A stretch of 64,000 bases of DNA from Bradyrhizobium centrolobii (lineage in GTDB: Bacteria; Pseudomonadota; Alphaproteobacteria; Rhizobiales; Xanthobacteraceae): NCBI RefSeq assembly GCF_001641635.1, contig NZ_LUUB01000096.1, positions 32,744-96,743 of the forward strand. Reading direction: 5' to 3'. Positions 1-8,140 of this stretch are shown here, one piece after another. Within the stretch, counting starts at the first letter, position 1. Each line of letters begins with the position of its first letter. A program made the position numbers and the translations under genes. Below the pieces are notes generated by a model, which was given only the letters and a program-made list of their open reading frames with translations, did not search any database and was not told the origin of the DNA.

Positions 1-94
1 AGAGCGGCTTGCGCCGCCGCTCGGAGATCGGCCCCGGGATGGGCTCGGACAGCTGAGTTGCGGCGACCTGCAATTTGCTTTCCTCCAAAGGCAT
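1..94 (-). CDS. Partial hypothetical protein, N-terminus only
   Basis: An ATG at 94 on the minus strand opens 31 codons that run off the left edge with no stop. The visible N-terminus begins MPLEESKLQVA and becomes proline- and arginine-rich. It lies head to head with the LysR gene at 210, the arrangement in which a LysR protein usually controls its divergent neighbour. No clear ribosome binding site is seen and too little is visible to assign a family. Confidence 0.4.
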   Translation of the reverse strand, partial: MPLEESKLQVAATQLSEPIPGPISERRRKPL

Positions 95-209
95 TTTCGC
101 GCCATGCGGGATGGCGCTTTGTTCTGGTTTTGCGATGCCGTTTACATTGGACCAGCGGCGCTTCAGGCGCTAATGCCGTATCGGAATGATTTGAGGACAA
201 AACGTTATT

Positions 210-1163
210 ATGGACCTGATCTGGCTGGAGGACTTCCTTGCCATCGCCGAGGAGGGCGGGTTCTCCCGCGCCGCCGAGCGCCGGCACGTGACCCAGCCGG
301 CGTTGAGCCGCCGCATCAGGTCGCTTGAGGAGTGGCTGGGCACGCCGCTGTTCGAGCGCTCGACGCACACGATCGCCCTGACCGCCGCCGGCGAGAGCTT
401 CCGCCCCGTAGCCGAAGACGTGCTGCGCCGCGTCCTGGTCGGGCGCGAGGAAGCGCTGGAGGTGGCGCGGCTGAAAGCCGAGACCATCACCTTCGCGGCG
501 ACGCATGCGCTGTCGCAGACCTTCTTTCCGGAATGGATCCGCAGTTCGGACAGCGCGCGGGCCGGCTCGGCTGTTCAGCTCGTCGCTTCCAATTTCGCCG
601 GCTGCGAAAAGCTGCTTCTGGATGCGCAGGCTCATTTCCTGCTGGCGCATCATCATCCATCGCTGGTGAGCCGGCTCGACATGGACCGTTTCCTGCGCGT
701 CGAGCTCGCAACCGACGTGCTGATCCCGGTCAGCGCGCCGACGACGAAGTCCGGCCGTAGCGGACGCCGCAAGCCGCGCTACGCCCTGCCCGGCGCAGCC
801 GGCGCGCCGCTGCCCTATCTCGCTTACCACCCGGGCTCAGGTGTGGGGCGCATCGTCACATCGTTCCTGGCCGTGAAGGATCCGGCGGCCTGGCTCGTTC
901 CGAGTTTCGCAGCACCCGTCATGCTGCTGATCGACATGGCGCGCGAAGGACGCGGCGTGACATGGGCGCCGATGGGCCTCGTCAAGCCCGATCTCGACAG
1001 CGGCCGCCTGCTGCGTGCGGGCGGCGCCGATTGGGACATCGCGATCAGCATCTCGCTGTTCCGCGCGCGTGCTCGTATGACCCGAGCGGCCGAGAGCTTC
1101 TGGAATGCGGTGCGCAAGGGTCGGCCGGCAGGAAAAGCCGTGGTCACGCCGCGGGCCAGGTGA
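210..1163 (+). CDS. LysR family transcriptional regulator
   Basis: This 317-residue protein has the usual LysR length. Residues 3-62 form the winged helix-turn-helix, with the hallmark pattern FSRAAERRHVTQPALSRR followed by LEEWLGTPLFER. The rest is the periplasmic-binding-like effector domain. A GAGG sequence lies about 15 bases before the ATG. It probably controls the truncated divergent gene at the left edge and itself; the ligand cannot be read from the sequence. The family call is secure, the target is inferred. Confidence 0.93.
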   Translation: MDLIWLEDFLAIAEEGGFSRAAERRHVTQPALSRRIRSLEEWLGTPLFERSTHTIALTAAGESFRPVAEDVLRRVLVGREEALEVARLKAETITFAATHALSQTFFPEWIRSSDSARAGSAVQLVASNFAGCEKLLLDAQAHFLLAHHHPSLVSRLDMDRFLRVELATDVLIPVSAPTTKSGRSGRRKPRYALPGAAGAPLPYLAYHPGSGVGRIVTSFLAVKDPAAWLVPSFAAPVMLLIDMAREGRGVTWAPMGLVKPDLDSGRLLRAGGADWDIAISISLFRARARMTRAAESFWNAVRKGRPAGKAVVTPRAR

Positions 1164-1242
1164 CGGCGTCTCATCCCTCTCTCAGTCCGTTGCCCCTTGT
1201 TTCGACTATGGTGCGCTCGATGCCGCAGCGAGCTCGAATATC

Positions 1243-1270
1243 TTGACACCGACTTTCCGTTGGATATTTT
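1243..1270 (+). promoter_or_regulatory. Sigma-70-like promoter
   Basis: TTGACA at 1243-1248 is followed after 16 bases by TATTTT at 1265-1270. It sits in a locally AT-rich stretch about 70 bases before the small gene at 1341 and is the best promoter for that two-gene unit. This is a motif match only. Confidence 0.5.
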
Positions 1271-1340
1271 TTTTGCCGAGAAATCTCTTTCTCACCCTCT
1301 AAATCAAAGGACTTGAACGCGACCGTCTGGAGAGACGACG

Positions 1341-1556
1341 ATGCTCGATGAGAATTTGGCCGGTATTCGTGCGCACCGTAACAATATCCACCGCTATCGG
1401 CGACTGCTGCAGACCAGGCTGGCAGAGATAGAACGCCAGTTCATCGAGAGACGTCTCGCAGAAGAGCAGTCGGCGCTTGATAGCCTGACCGCCGCGACCT
1501 TCCCTGTTGCCTTCCCCTCTAACACGTCGATCAATGCGACGGAGGCTGCGCGATGA
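1341..1556 (+). CDS. Small conserved helical protein, 71 aa
   Basis: The ATG at 1341 is preceded by a good GGAGAG ribosome binding site. The product is a short, charged, mostly helical protein (NIHRYRRLLQTRLAEIERQF) of the kind common in Bradyrhizobium genomes, with no known function. It follows a plausible promoter at 1243-1270, and its stop overlaps the start of the next small gene (ATGA), so the two are probably translated together. It has no signal peptide or membrane segment. Confidence 0.65.
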   Translation: MLDENLAGIRAHRNNIHRYRRLLQTRLAEIERQFIERRLAEEQSALDSLTAATFPVAFPSNTSINATEAAR

Positions 1557-1759
1557 ACGCCGATCGAGACCTGCTCATTCGCGGCAGCGAGAAGGTGATC
1601 GGACACTATGAGCTCCTACTCGCAAGCGCCAAGACGGACCGTGCGCCTTGTGCCGGAGTCCGTCGTGGCGCGGCGCTGAAGCCTTGCAAGGCCAGAAATG
1701 GGACGCCCAGGCCGCCGAGGCTTGGCCGAGCAGAACGACCGTCAAAACGGTCTGTGTAA
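1553..1759 (+). pseudogene. Small helical protein, probably frameshifted
   Basis: The first 30 residues (RGSEKVIGHYELLLASAK) look like a real small rhizobial protein and the start overlaps the upstream stop. After the codons for KTDR, near base 1645, the reading frame turns into low-quality proline/arginine-rich sequence. The +2 frame from the same point reads ALCRSPSWRGAEALQ, which is what such proteins usually continue with. A two-base loss or similar frameshift is the simplest explanation; a sequencing error or a genuinely shortened gene is also possible. Confidence 0.5.
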
Positions 1760-1762
1760 GCA

Positions 1763-2098
1763 TCAACGGCTGGTCCGGTCGGCGGCGGCCCAGGGCCGCC
1801 GCAACCGCATCGGTACACCACTGCCGCGCGGCGGGTCGTCGTTGTCATTGTCGCCGTCGAGCCGCTGCAGGGCCGAAAGGATATCGGCGAGCCGGATCGT
1901 GTGGTTCATGCCGGGAATTTCGCGCAAGGAGGGATAGGTTTCGACGGCGTACATGTCGGATGCCCAGGACGACAGGATGATCCGCTTCTCCGGCACGGAG
2001 ATATCCGTTGCATTCAGGACGTCAGCGGGGGATTCGTAGTGGGCAGCGGGATAAAGCAGCGGGCCGAGAGTGCTGGCATTCGTGTTGACGTCGGTCAT
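1763..2098 (-). CDS. Conserved hypothetical protein, 111 aa
   Basis: The start is placed at the ATG at 2098 (MTDVNTNAS), which has GGGAGG at the right distance; the longer frame to 2116 begins inside that site. The central part contains a fluent, non-random sequence (KRIILSSWASDMYAVETYP) and an acidic tail. Proteins like this are annotated as hypothetical in Bradyrhizobium. It is soluble, with no signal peptide. It lies just downstream of the heat-shock operon on the same strand, separated from it by a hairpin at 2151-2177. Confidence 0.75.
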   Translation of the reverse strand: MTDVNTNASTLGPLLYPAAHYESPADVLNATDISVPEKRIILSSWASDMYAVETYPSLREIPGMNHTIRLADILSALQRLDGDNDNDDPPRGSGVPMRLRRPWAAADRTSR

Positions 2099-2150
2099 GG
2101 GTAGTGCCTCCCTCAACGCTCCTTTCCAAGGGATGGGTTTGGTGACGATT

Positions 2151-2177
2151 GGACGGCGGCGCGAACCGCCGCCGTCC
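2151..2177 (-). terminator. Hairpin at the end of the Hsp20 operon
   Basis: A perfect 10-bp stem (GGACGGCGGC, arms at 2151-2160 and 2168-2177) with a 7-base loop lies 10 bases beyond the stop of the second Hsp20 gene. No long T run follows on the minus strand, so it may be a weak terminator or a 3' end stabiliser. Confidence 0.55.
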
Positions 2178-2187
2178 CGGCTTCATC

Positions 2188-2679
2188 CTAGTGCGTGTTG
2201 ATCGCGATGCGCTTGACGCCTTCTCGCGCCTTCTCGGACTTCGGCAGCGAAACGGTCAGAACGCCGTTGCTGAACGACGCCTCGGCCTTGTCTTCCTCGA
2301 CGCCCTCCACCGGGATCTGCCGCTCGAATGCGCCGTAGTAGCGCTCAGTGAAATACCTGCCTTCGCCCTTGTGCTCCGCCTTCTTCTCGCCGCGGACGGT
2401 CAGGACGCCGTGAGCGATTTCGACTTCGACGTCCTTTTCCGTCAGGCCGGGAAGTTCGGCCGAGACGGTCAGCAACTTGTCGGTCTCGCTGAGCTCGACC
2501 TTCGGCCAGCCGAAGCGCCCCTCCATCACCGGAGACAGGCCGGGCCCGCCGAAGCCGTGAAAAACGTCATCGAACAGACGGTTCATCTCGCGATGCAGCG
2601 TGAGGAAGGGATCGAAGGCCCCGCGCGTCGGCGCAAGCTCCTGGTTCCTCGACCAGGGAATGAGATCACGAATAGCCAT
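2188..2679 (-). CDS. Hsp20 family small heat-shock protein (class A type)
   Basis: This is an alpha-crystallin-domain chaperone that holds unfolding proteins in the cytoplasm. The 163-residue product begins MAIRDLIPWSRNQE, contains the domain from about residue 50 to 155, and ends with the typical GVLTVSLPKSEKAR segment. The start at 2679 is chosen because AAGGAG lies just upstream; the longer frame to 2796 would overlap the preceding gene. It is the second gene of a two-gene heat-shock operon, 73 bases after the first, and should share its RpoH/ROSE control. Confidence 0.93.
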   Translation of the reverse strand: MAIRDLIPWSRNQELAPTRGAFDPFLTLHREMNRLFDDVFHGFGGPGLSPVMEGRFGWPKVELSETDKLLTVSAELPGLTEKDVEVEIAHGVLTVRGEKKAEHKGEGRYFTERYYGAFERQIPVEGVEEDKAEASFSNGVLTVSLPKSEKAREGVKRIAINTH

Positions 2680-2752
2680 GGTTCTCTCCTTCATGCCTCG
2701 GAAACGCGAACGCGCGTCCTCGCGCCGCGTTCCACCAGTGACCCGAGACCGC

Positions 2753-3214
2753 CTAGGCTGCCTGCTCCTGCTCGATCTGTGATGCCGGCGATGCACCGGA
2801 CGCGATCTGGATCCGGCGCGGCTTCATCGCCTCCGGAACCTCGCGGACGAGATCAATGATCAGGAGCCCGTCCTGGAATGACGCCTGCTTCACCTGAACA
2901 TAGTCGGCGAGGTTGAACACGCGCCGGAACGGGCGCGCGGCGATGCCCTGGTACAGGTATTCGCGCGCAGCGACCTCCGGCTTCTGGCCCTCGATGGTAA
3001 GCGCGTTCTGCTCCGCCGTCACGGTGATATCGTTGACGCCGAAGCCCGCCACGGCGAGGCTGATCCGATAATGGTCTTCACCGGAACGCTCGATGTTGTA
3101 GGGCGGATAGTGGTCCTCGGTCGTCTGACGCAACGTACTGTCGACGAGATCGGCCAGATGATCGAAGCCAATGGTGGAGCGCCACAGGGGTGCGAAATCA
3201 AAATTGGTCCTCAT
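2753..3214 (-). CDS. Hsp20 family small heat-shock protein (class B/IbpA type)
   Basis: This 153-residue small heat-shock chaperone resembles IbpA. It begins MRTNFDFAPLWRSTIGFD, has the domain core YRISLAVAGF and the 'GLLIIDLVREVPE' end of the alpha-crystallin fold. The ATG at 3214 is preceded by GGAGG eight bases away; the alternative ATG at 3229 lies inside that site. The gene is first in the operon and its leader carries a ROSE-like thermometer and an RpoH-like promoter (separate entries). Confidence 0.94.
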   Translation of the reverse strand: MRTNFDFAPLWRSTIGFDHLADLVDSTLRQTTEDHYPPYNIERSGEDHYRISLAVAGFGVNDITVTAEQNALTIEGQKPEVAAREYLYQGIAARPFRRVFNLADYVQVKQASFQDGLLIIDLVREVPEAMKPRRIQIASGASPASQIEQEQAA

Positions 3215-3346
3215 AACCAAGTCCTCCAAAGAGCAAGATGGATACGAAGGAGCGCTGGGACGGGGGTTTCAGACGGGGTCCGAAGACACCAGCCCGGCGC
3301 CCACGTCGGACCCGGTCTGGCATCCGGCGCGCCGCTCTCGCGGCGA
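3215..3346 (-). promoter_or_regulatory. ROSE-type RNA thermometer in the 5' leader
   Basis: On the minus strand the last leader hairpin (3221-3240) reads CATCTTGCTCTTTGGAGGAC. That is the ROSE signature, in which a TTGCT stretch pairs with the Shine-Dalgarno AGGA and masks it until heat melts the helix. A stable hairpin with a 6-bp stem and GAGA loop sits at the 5' end (3330-3345), and GC-rich complementary blocks lie between. Such leaders are known in front of Bradyrhizobium small heat-shock genes. Start position and spacing fit; the folding itself was not computed. Confidence 0.82.
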
Positions 3347-3352
3347 AAAACG

Positions 3353-3380
3353 ACCTAGGAACATGGAAATCGACTTCAAG
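3353..3380 (-). promoter_or_regulatory. RpoH (sigma-32)-like promoter
   Basis: On the minus strand CTTG (3380-3377) is followed by exactly 17 bases and then CCTAGGT (3359-3353). This agrees well with the alphaproteobacterial RpoH pattern CTTG-N17-CYTATNT. Transcription would start near 3346, giving a leader of about 130 bases, the right size for a ROSE element. Confidence 0.6.
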
Positions 3381-3501
3381 GGGCCGGACGGAATTTTTTC
3401 AAGCCGGACGCCAAGCCAAAGGCGAAGCCTAGCCCGGCTTGGTTAAGGAAAAGGTAAATGATCTTGTCCGGCCGGCCACCGCCGGATCTTGCGGAGTTAG
3501 A

Positions 3502-5070
3502 ATGGAAGCAGAAGTTCGCCATCCAACCGCGTTGCAAATACGGCGATCTCGATCGCGCGGGCCCGCTCGGGCAGCAAGCTCGATGACAATCGCGCTGCTG
3601 ATTAGCGCAAGCTCGAGCACGGCGCACGCTGCCGGCGTATCGATCGCACCCGCGGCGCTGAAAGTGATCGGCACGGTCGACGCGCGCTTCCAGTCCTACA
3701 ACATCGAGATGGTGGAGGTGACGGGCGGACGGTTCTGGAAGCCGTATCCGCGAACGATGCGCGCATTCGATGCGCGCGATCGCTACAGCTACAGACCTCC
3801 GATCGATCTTGCCAACGCGCGTCTGCGCAGGCTCGCAGCCGCCTTGTCGCCGGCTTATGTGCGCGTCAGCGGCACCTGGGCCAATGCGACATTCTTTGCC
3901 GACACTGAAACTCCTCCCGCGAAACCGCCGGCCGGATTCAACTCCGTGCTCAGCCGGGCGCGGTGGCGCGGCGTCGTCGATTTCGCACGCGCGGTCGATG
4001 CCGAGATCGTCACCTCTTTCGCCATCAGTCCCGGCAGCCGCGACAGGGAGGGCGCGTGGAAGCCGGATCAGGCGCAACGCCTGATCGATTTCACGCGTTC
4101 GCTCGGCGGCCACCTCAGAGCCGCAGAGTTCATGAACGAGCCGACGCTGGCTACCGATAACGGCGCACCGCCGGGATATGACGCAAAGGCCTATGGCCGC
4201 GACTTCGAAATCTTTCGCGCATGGATGCAGCGCGCCGCGCCGGAGACGCTGATCGTCGGTCCATCCTCCGTCGGCGACGCCGCCGCCCCGTCCGCATCAG
4301 GCATCACCACGCGCGATCTGCTGGCCGCACCCGGCCAAGGCGTCGATCGCTTCTCCTACCATCACTACAACACGATCTCGCCGCGTTGCGGCGGCCGCGA
4401 CGATTCGAGACAGGCGCTCACCGAGGAATGGCTCGCCCGCACCGACGCGACGCTGGCGATCTACCAGGCTTTGCGCGACACCTTCGAGCCGGGCAAGCCG
4501 ATCTGGCTGACGGAGACGGCGGACGCAGCCTGCGGCGGCAGCCGCTGGGACAAGACGTTTCTTGACACATTCCGCTATCTCGACCAGCTCGGGCGCCTGG
4601 CAAGGGCCGGTGTCCAGGTCGTGATGCACAACACGCTGGCCGCCAGCGATTATGGCCTGCTCGACGAAAAGACTTTCCGTCCCCGGCCGAACTACTGGGG
4701 CGCGCTGCTCTGGCACCGGCTAATGGGAACGACCGTGCTCGACGCGGGCGCGGCTACCGCGCCCGGTCTCCACGTCTACGCACATTGCCATCCGGCGCTA
4801 CGCGGCGCGGTCACGCTGCTCGCGATCAACATCTCGCGCGATGGTTTGCGCTCGCTTACCCTGCCACTTCCGTCCGAGCGCTACACACTCCGCGCGGCGC
4901 GGCTGCAAGGCGCGACGGTGCAATTGAACAGTAAGACGCTGACGCTCGCGGCCGGCGACCGATTGCCTGACATCGTCGGGATTCCGACGGTACCCGGCAC
5001 AATCCGCCTCGCACCGGCGACAATCACCTACCTCGTCATCCCCGGTGCCGCGAACCCGGCGTGCCGCTGA
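3502..5070 (+). CDS. Secreted GH79-like glycoside hydrolase
   Basis: Residues 22-45 look like a signal peptide ending AHAAG, so the enzyme is probably periplasmic or secreted. The mature part reads as a clan A retaining glycosidase: the acid/base glutamate is in FMNEP (about E213) and the nucleophile in IWLTET (about E338). The layout and the C-terminal beta-sandwich-like part resemble family 79 (heparanase and beta-glucuronidase type). The start is the ATG at 3502 with CGGAG upstream; the frame is open to 3439. It is a lone gene convergent with the MFS gene, four bases apart. Substrate unknown. Confidence 0.75.
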   Translation: MEAEVRHPTALQIRRSRSRGPARAASSMTIALLISASSSTAHAAGVSIAPAALKVIGTVDARFQSYNIEMVEVTGGRFWKPYPRTMRAFDARDRYSYRPPIDLANARLRRLAAALSPAYVRVSGTWANATFFADTETPPAKPPAGFNSVLSRARWRGVVDFARAVDAEIVTSFAISPGSRDREGAWKPDQAQRLIDFTRSLGGHLRAAEFMNEPTLATDNGAPPGYDAKAYGRDFEIFRAWMQRAAPETLIVGPSSVGDAAAPSASGITTRDLLAAPGQGVDRFSYHHYNTISPRCGGRDDSRQALTEEWLARTDATLAIYQALRDTFEPGKPIWLTETADAACGGSRWDKTFLDTFRYLDQLGRLARAGVQVVMHNTLAASDYGLLDEKTFRPRPNYWGALLWHRLMGTTVLDAGAATAPGLHVYAHCHPALRGAVTLLAINISRDGLRSLTLPLPSERYTLRAARLQGATVQLNSKTLTLAAGDRLPDIVGIPTVPGTIRLAPATITYLVIPGAANPACR

Positions 5071-5074
5071 CGGC

Positions 5075-6406
5075 TTACGACCTGAGCGCGTCGCGCGCCG
5101 TCTCCGGCGCCATCAGGGTCGCGATGATCGTGATGACCGAAAGCGCGATGATGTAGAGCGACACCGCCCAGTACGAGCCCGCCCACGCGAGCAGCGCCGT
5201 TGCGATCAGCGGCGAGAAACCGCCGCTGAGCGCGGCCGCGACATTGGCCCCTAAGGAGGCGCCGCTGTAGCGCACCTGGGTGCGGAACAACTCCGGCATG
5301 AACGCCGCCTTCGGCCCGAACAGTAGCGCGTGCGTCAGCGTCATCGTGACGACGAGGACCAGCGTGATCAGCGCCGGCTCCTTCGTGTCAAGGAACCAGA
5401 ACAGCGGAAACGCCAGCGCTACCGAGAACACCCCGCCAGCCAGATAGAGCGCCTTGCGACCAAAAATGTCGGAGAGCCAGCCGGCAAGCGGCAGCGTCGC
5501 GAATTCGACGATCGCGGCGTAGACCACCGCATCCAGGATCACTTGGCGCGGCAGGCCGAGCTTCGTGGTGGCGTACACCACGGTGAAGACGGTGAGCAGA
5601 TAGGCCAGCCCCACCTCCGAGACGGTGATGCCGATCGCGAGCAGGAAGCTGCGCCAGTCGCGGCGCAGCACTTCCCAGACCGGCTGCGCCAGAACTTCCT
5701 TGCGCTCGACCACTTCCTTGAAGTGCGGGGTCTCGGCAAGCTTCAGCCGCACGATGAAGCCGACACCGACGAGCAGGATGCTGATCAGGAACGGCACGCG
5801 CCAGCCCCAGCTCAGGAAGTCCGCGTCCGGCAGCTTGGTCATGAGGGCGAAGATGCCGGTCGCGGCGGCAACGCCGACGGGAAAACCGACCTGCACGAGG
5901 CTGCCATAGAAGCCGCGGCGATTGCCGGCATGCTCGATCACCATGACGACCGCGCCGCTCCACTCGCCGCCGAGGCCGATGCCCTGGATGAAGCGCAGGA
6001 TGACGAGCAGGATCGGCGCCCAGACGCCGATCTGGCTGTAGGTCGGCAGGCAGCCGATCAGGAAGGTACCGAGCCCCATCGCGATCATGGTCACCACCAG
6101 CATGGCCTTGCGGCCGAGCCGGTCGCCGTAATGTCCGATGATGGCGCCGCCGATCGGGCGCGCCACGAAGCCGACCGCATAGGTCGAGAACGCCGCGAGC
6201 GTTCCGACGAAGGGATCGAAGCTCGGAAAGAACAGCTTGTTGAGCACGAGCGCCGCCGCCGTGCCGTAGATCAGGAAGTCGTACCACTCGATCGCGGTGC
6301 CGAGCGCGCTGGCCCAGACCACATGCGCGGTCGTCGATTTCTCCGTCGCGGCGGAGACCCCCGTTGCTGCCGTCATGCCATGCCCCAGACTGTCGGTGGG
6401 CATCAT
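5075..6406 (-). CDS. MFS transporter, metabolite:H+ symporter family
   Basis: A 12-helix carrier of the MHS group (shikimate, alpha-ketoglutarate and proline/betaine type). Diagnostic features are AIEWYDFLIYGTAAAL in helix 1, the loop 2-3 motif GHYGDRLGRK and RFIQGIGLGGEWSGA in helix 4. The first ATG (6406) is used here, giving 443 residues; a TTG at 6412 or a later ATG at 6376 are alternatives and no strong ribosome site decides. It stands alone and its substrate is not evident, although dicarboxylates or aromatic acids are usual for the group. Confidence 0.9.
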   Translation of the reverse strand: MMPTDSLGHGMTAATGVSAATEKSTTAHVVWASALGTAIEWYDFLIYGTAAALVLNKLFFPSFDPFVGTLAAFSTYAVGFVARPIGGAIIGHYGDRLGRKAMLVVTMIAMGLGTFLIGCLPTYSQIGVWAPILLVILRFIQGIGLGGEWSGAVVMVIEHAGNRRGFYGSLVQVGFPVGVAAATGIFALMTKLPDADFLSWGWRVPFLISILLVGVGFIVRLKLAETPHFKEVVERKEVLAQPVWEVLRRDWRSFLLAIGITVSEVGLAYLLTVFTVVYATTKLGLPRQVILDAVVYAAIVEFATLPLAGWLSDIFGRKALYLAGGVFSVALAFPLFWFLDTKEPALITLVLVVTMTLTHALLFGPKAAFMPELFRTQVRYSGASLGANVAAALSGGFSPLIATALLAWAGSYWAVSLYIIALSVITIIATLMAPETARDALRS

Positions 6407-6501
6407 GGACAATCACACATGGCCTTGCAACCTGTCCGAGTATAGTTGCCACTGCCTTCGCAGTCGTCCCGGCAAGAGTGAAGGATGCTGCTGTCCTAAG
6501 C

Positions 6502-6585
6502 CTCGTCATTGCGAGCGCAGCGAAGCAATCTAGAATCTTTCCGCGGCGGCCGTCCGGATCGCTTCGCTGCGCTCGCAATGACGAG
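6502..6585. repeat. Palindromic intergenic repeat, family A
   Basis: Two perfect 25-base inverted arms (6502-6526 and 6561-6585, CTCGTCATTGCGAGCGCAGC...) enclose a 34-base spacer. This is a familiar dispersed element of Bradyrhizobium genomes. It lies in the gap between two divergent genes. Confidence 0.85.
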
Positions 6586-6620
6586 TCTATGGAGACATTT
6601 ATGTCCCTGTCTCCTCAACG

Positions 6621-6738
6621 TCGTCCCGGCGAAGGCCGGGACCCATTATCCCGGTCAGCGTTGTCCTAGCGCGCTGTGGCCAGCATCGTGCGAACGACAA
6701 CTCCCTGGGGTTACGGGTCCCGGCCTTCGCCGGGACGA
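6621..6738. repeat. Palindromic intergenic repeat, family B
   Basis: Perfect 24-base inverted arms (6621-6644 and 6715-6738), beginning TCGTCCCGGCGAAGGCCGGG, flank a 70-base spacer. The element sits directly next to the family A repeat, making a 240-base repeat block. Confidence 0.85.
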
Positions 6739-6835
6739 CACTGTGAATGTGGCGCGAGCGCCAGTCGTCTCATTCGTAGCGCCGCTACGGCGCGCGCTGC
6801 CGGTTCCCTGCTCGCCCTCCCACCCAAATTCGTCA

Positions 6836-6864
6836 TTGACAAACTCATTTGCCAATATCTAACT
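6836..6864 (+). promoter_or_regulatory. Possible sigma-70 promoter of the binding-protein gene
   Basis: TTGACA (6836-6841) is followed after 17 bases by CTAACT (6859-6864) in the only AT-rich part of the gap, about 55 bases before the start at 6919. The -10 match is modest. The rest of the 6407-6918 gap holds the two palindromic repeats. Confidence 0.4.
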
Positions 6865-6918
6865 TGCGGCCAATTCCATAAACCGCAGCGAGAGCGGACA
6901 TAAAGAGAGGGAACGACG

Positions 6919-8133
6919 ATGAGAGGGCTTTTGGCCTGCGCCATGCTCGCGGCCATGACTTCGGCGGCGATGACGACGGCGGCGAGCGCGCAAGTCTCCG
7001 ACGACGTGGTGCGGATCGGCGTGCTGACGGATTTGTCGAGCTGGGGCCGCGACAACAGCGGGCCGGGCTCGGTCGAAGCCGCCAAGATGGCGGTGGAGGA
7101 ATTCGGACCGACCGTGCTCGGCAAGCCGATCGAGATCATCAGCGCCGACCATCAGATGAAGACCGACGTCGGCGTGCAGGTCGTGCGCGGCTGGTTCGAC
7201 AACGGCAAGGTCGATGCTGTCGTTGACATCCCGAACTCCGGCATCGCGATCGCCGTCCACAACATGGTGCGCGAGCGCAACAAGATTGCGCTGCTCTCCG
7301 GTCCCGGCGCGAGCTCTCTGACCGACGAGCTGTGCAGCCCGAACACCGTGCACTTCACCTATGACACCTACGCGCTGTCGAAGGTGACCGCGTCCGCCGT
7401 GATCAAGGAAGGCGGAAAGTCCTGGTACTTCATCACCGCCGACTACGCCTTCGGCCAGCAGCTCGAGAAGGACGCAACCCGCTTCATCAACGAGATGGGC
7501 GGCAAGGTGCTCGGCAGCGTGCGGCATCCGACCAACACCGCCGACTTCTCCTCCTTCGCGCTGCAGGCGCAGAGCTCCAAGGCCGATGTGGTTGCCTTCG
7601 CCAATGCCGGCCAGGACACCGACAACGCCATCAAGCAATCCGGCGAGTTCGGCCTGGTGCAGGGCGGCCAGAAGCTCGTTGGCCTGTTGATGTTCGACAC
7701 CGACGTGCACGCCATCGGGCTGAAGGCCGCGCAGGGCACCTACATGACCACGGCCTCGTACTGGAACATGGACGAGGCGACCCGCGCCTGGTCGAAAAAG
7801 TTCTGCGCGCGCACCAATGTGATGCCGACCATGATCCAGACCGGCGTCTACGGCTCGGTGCTGCATTACCTGAAAGGCATCAAGGCCGCCGGCACCGATG
7901 ATCCTGCCAAGGTGATGGCCAAGATGCGCGAGCTGCCGATCGAGGATACCTTCGTCCATGGCGGACGCTTGCGCGAAGACGGCCGCGTCATCCGCGACAT
8001 GTATCTGGCCAAGGTGAAGTCGCCCGAGCAGTCCAAGGAGCCCTGGGACTATCTCGAGATCGTCAAGACCGTGAAGGGCGAGGACGCCTTCCGCCCGGTC
8101 TCCGAATCCAAGTGTCCGCTCCTGAAGAAGTGA
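6919..8133 (+). CDS. ABC transporter substrate-binding protein, branched-chain amino acid (LivJ) type
   Basis: The protein has a signal peptide of about 24 residues ending ASAQ and a two-lobed type I periplasmic binding fold (VRIGVLTDLSSWGRDNSGPGS at its start). Its 404 residues match the Peripla_BP_6 group. No permease or ATPase genes are nearby, so it must use a system encoded elsewhere or act in sensing. It is first in a tight unit with an FAD dehydrogenase (7-base gap) and an IclR regulator. The ribosome site is GAGAGG. Many such proteins bind aromatic or other non-amino-acid ligands. Confidence 0.9.
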   Translation: MRGLLACAMLAAMTSAAMTTAASAQVSDDVVRIGVLTDLSSWGRDNSGPGSVEAAKMAVEEFGPTVLGKPIEIISADHQMKTDVGVQVVRGWFDNGKVDAVVDIPNSGIAIAVHNMVRERNKIALLSGPGASSLTDELCSPNTVHFTYDTYALSKVTASAVIKEGGKSWYFITADYAFGQQLEKDATRFINEMGGKVLGSVRHPTNTADFSSFALQAQSSKADVVAFANAGQDTDNAIKQSGEFGLVQGGQKLVGLLMFDTDVHAIGLKAAQGTYMTTASYWNMDEATRAWSKKFCARTNVMPTMIQTGVYGSVLHYLKGIKAAGTDDPAKVMAKMRELPIEDTFVHGGRLREDGRVIRDMYLAKVKSPEQSKEPWDYLEIVKTVKGEDAFRPVSESKCPLLKK

Positions 8134-8140
8134 GGCCCGC

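Noticed and set aside
5330..6445. 371-residue plus-strand frame
   Set aside because: It is a low-complexity Arg/Gln/Asp-rich shadow exactly antisense to the MFS gene, with no ribosome site or motif.
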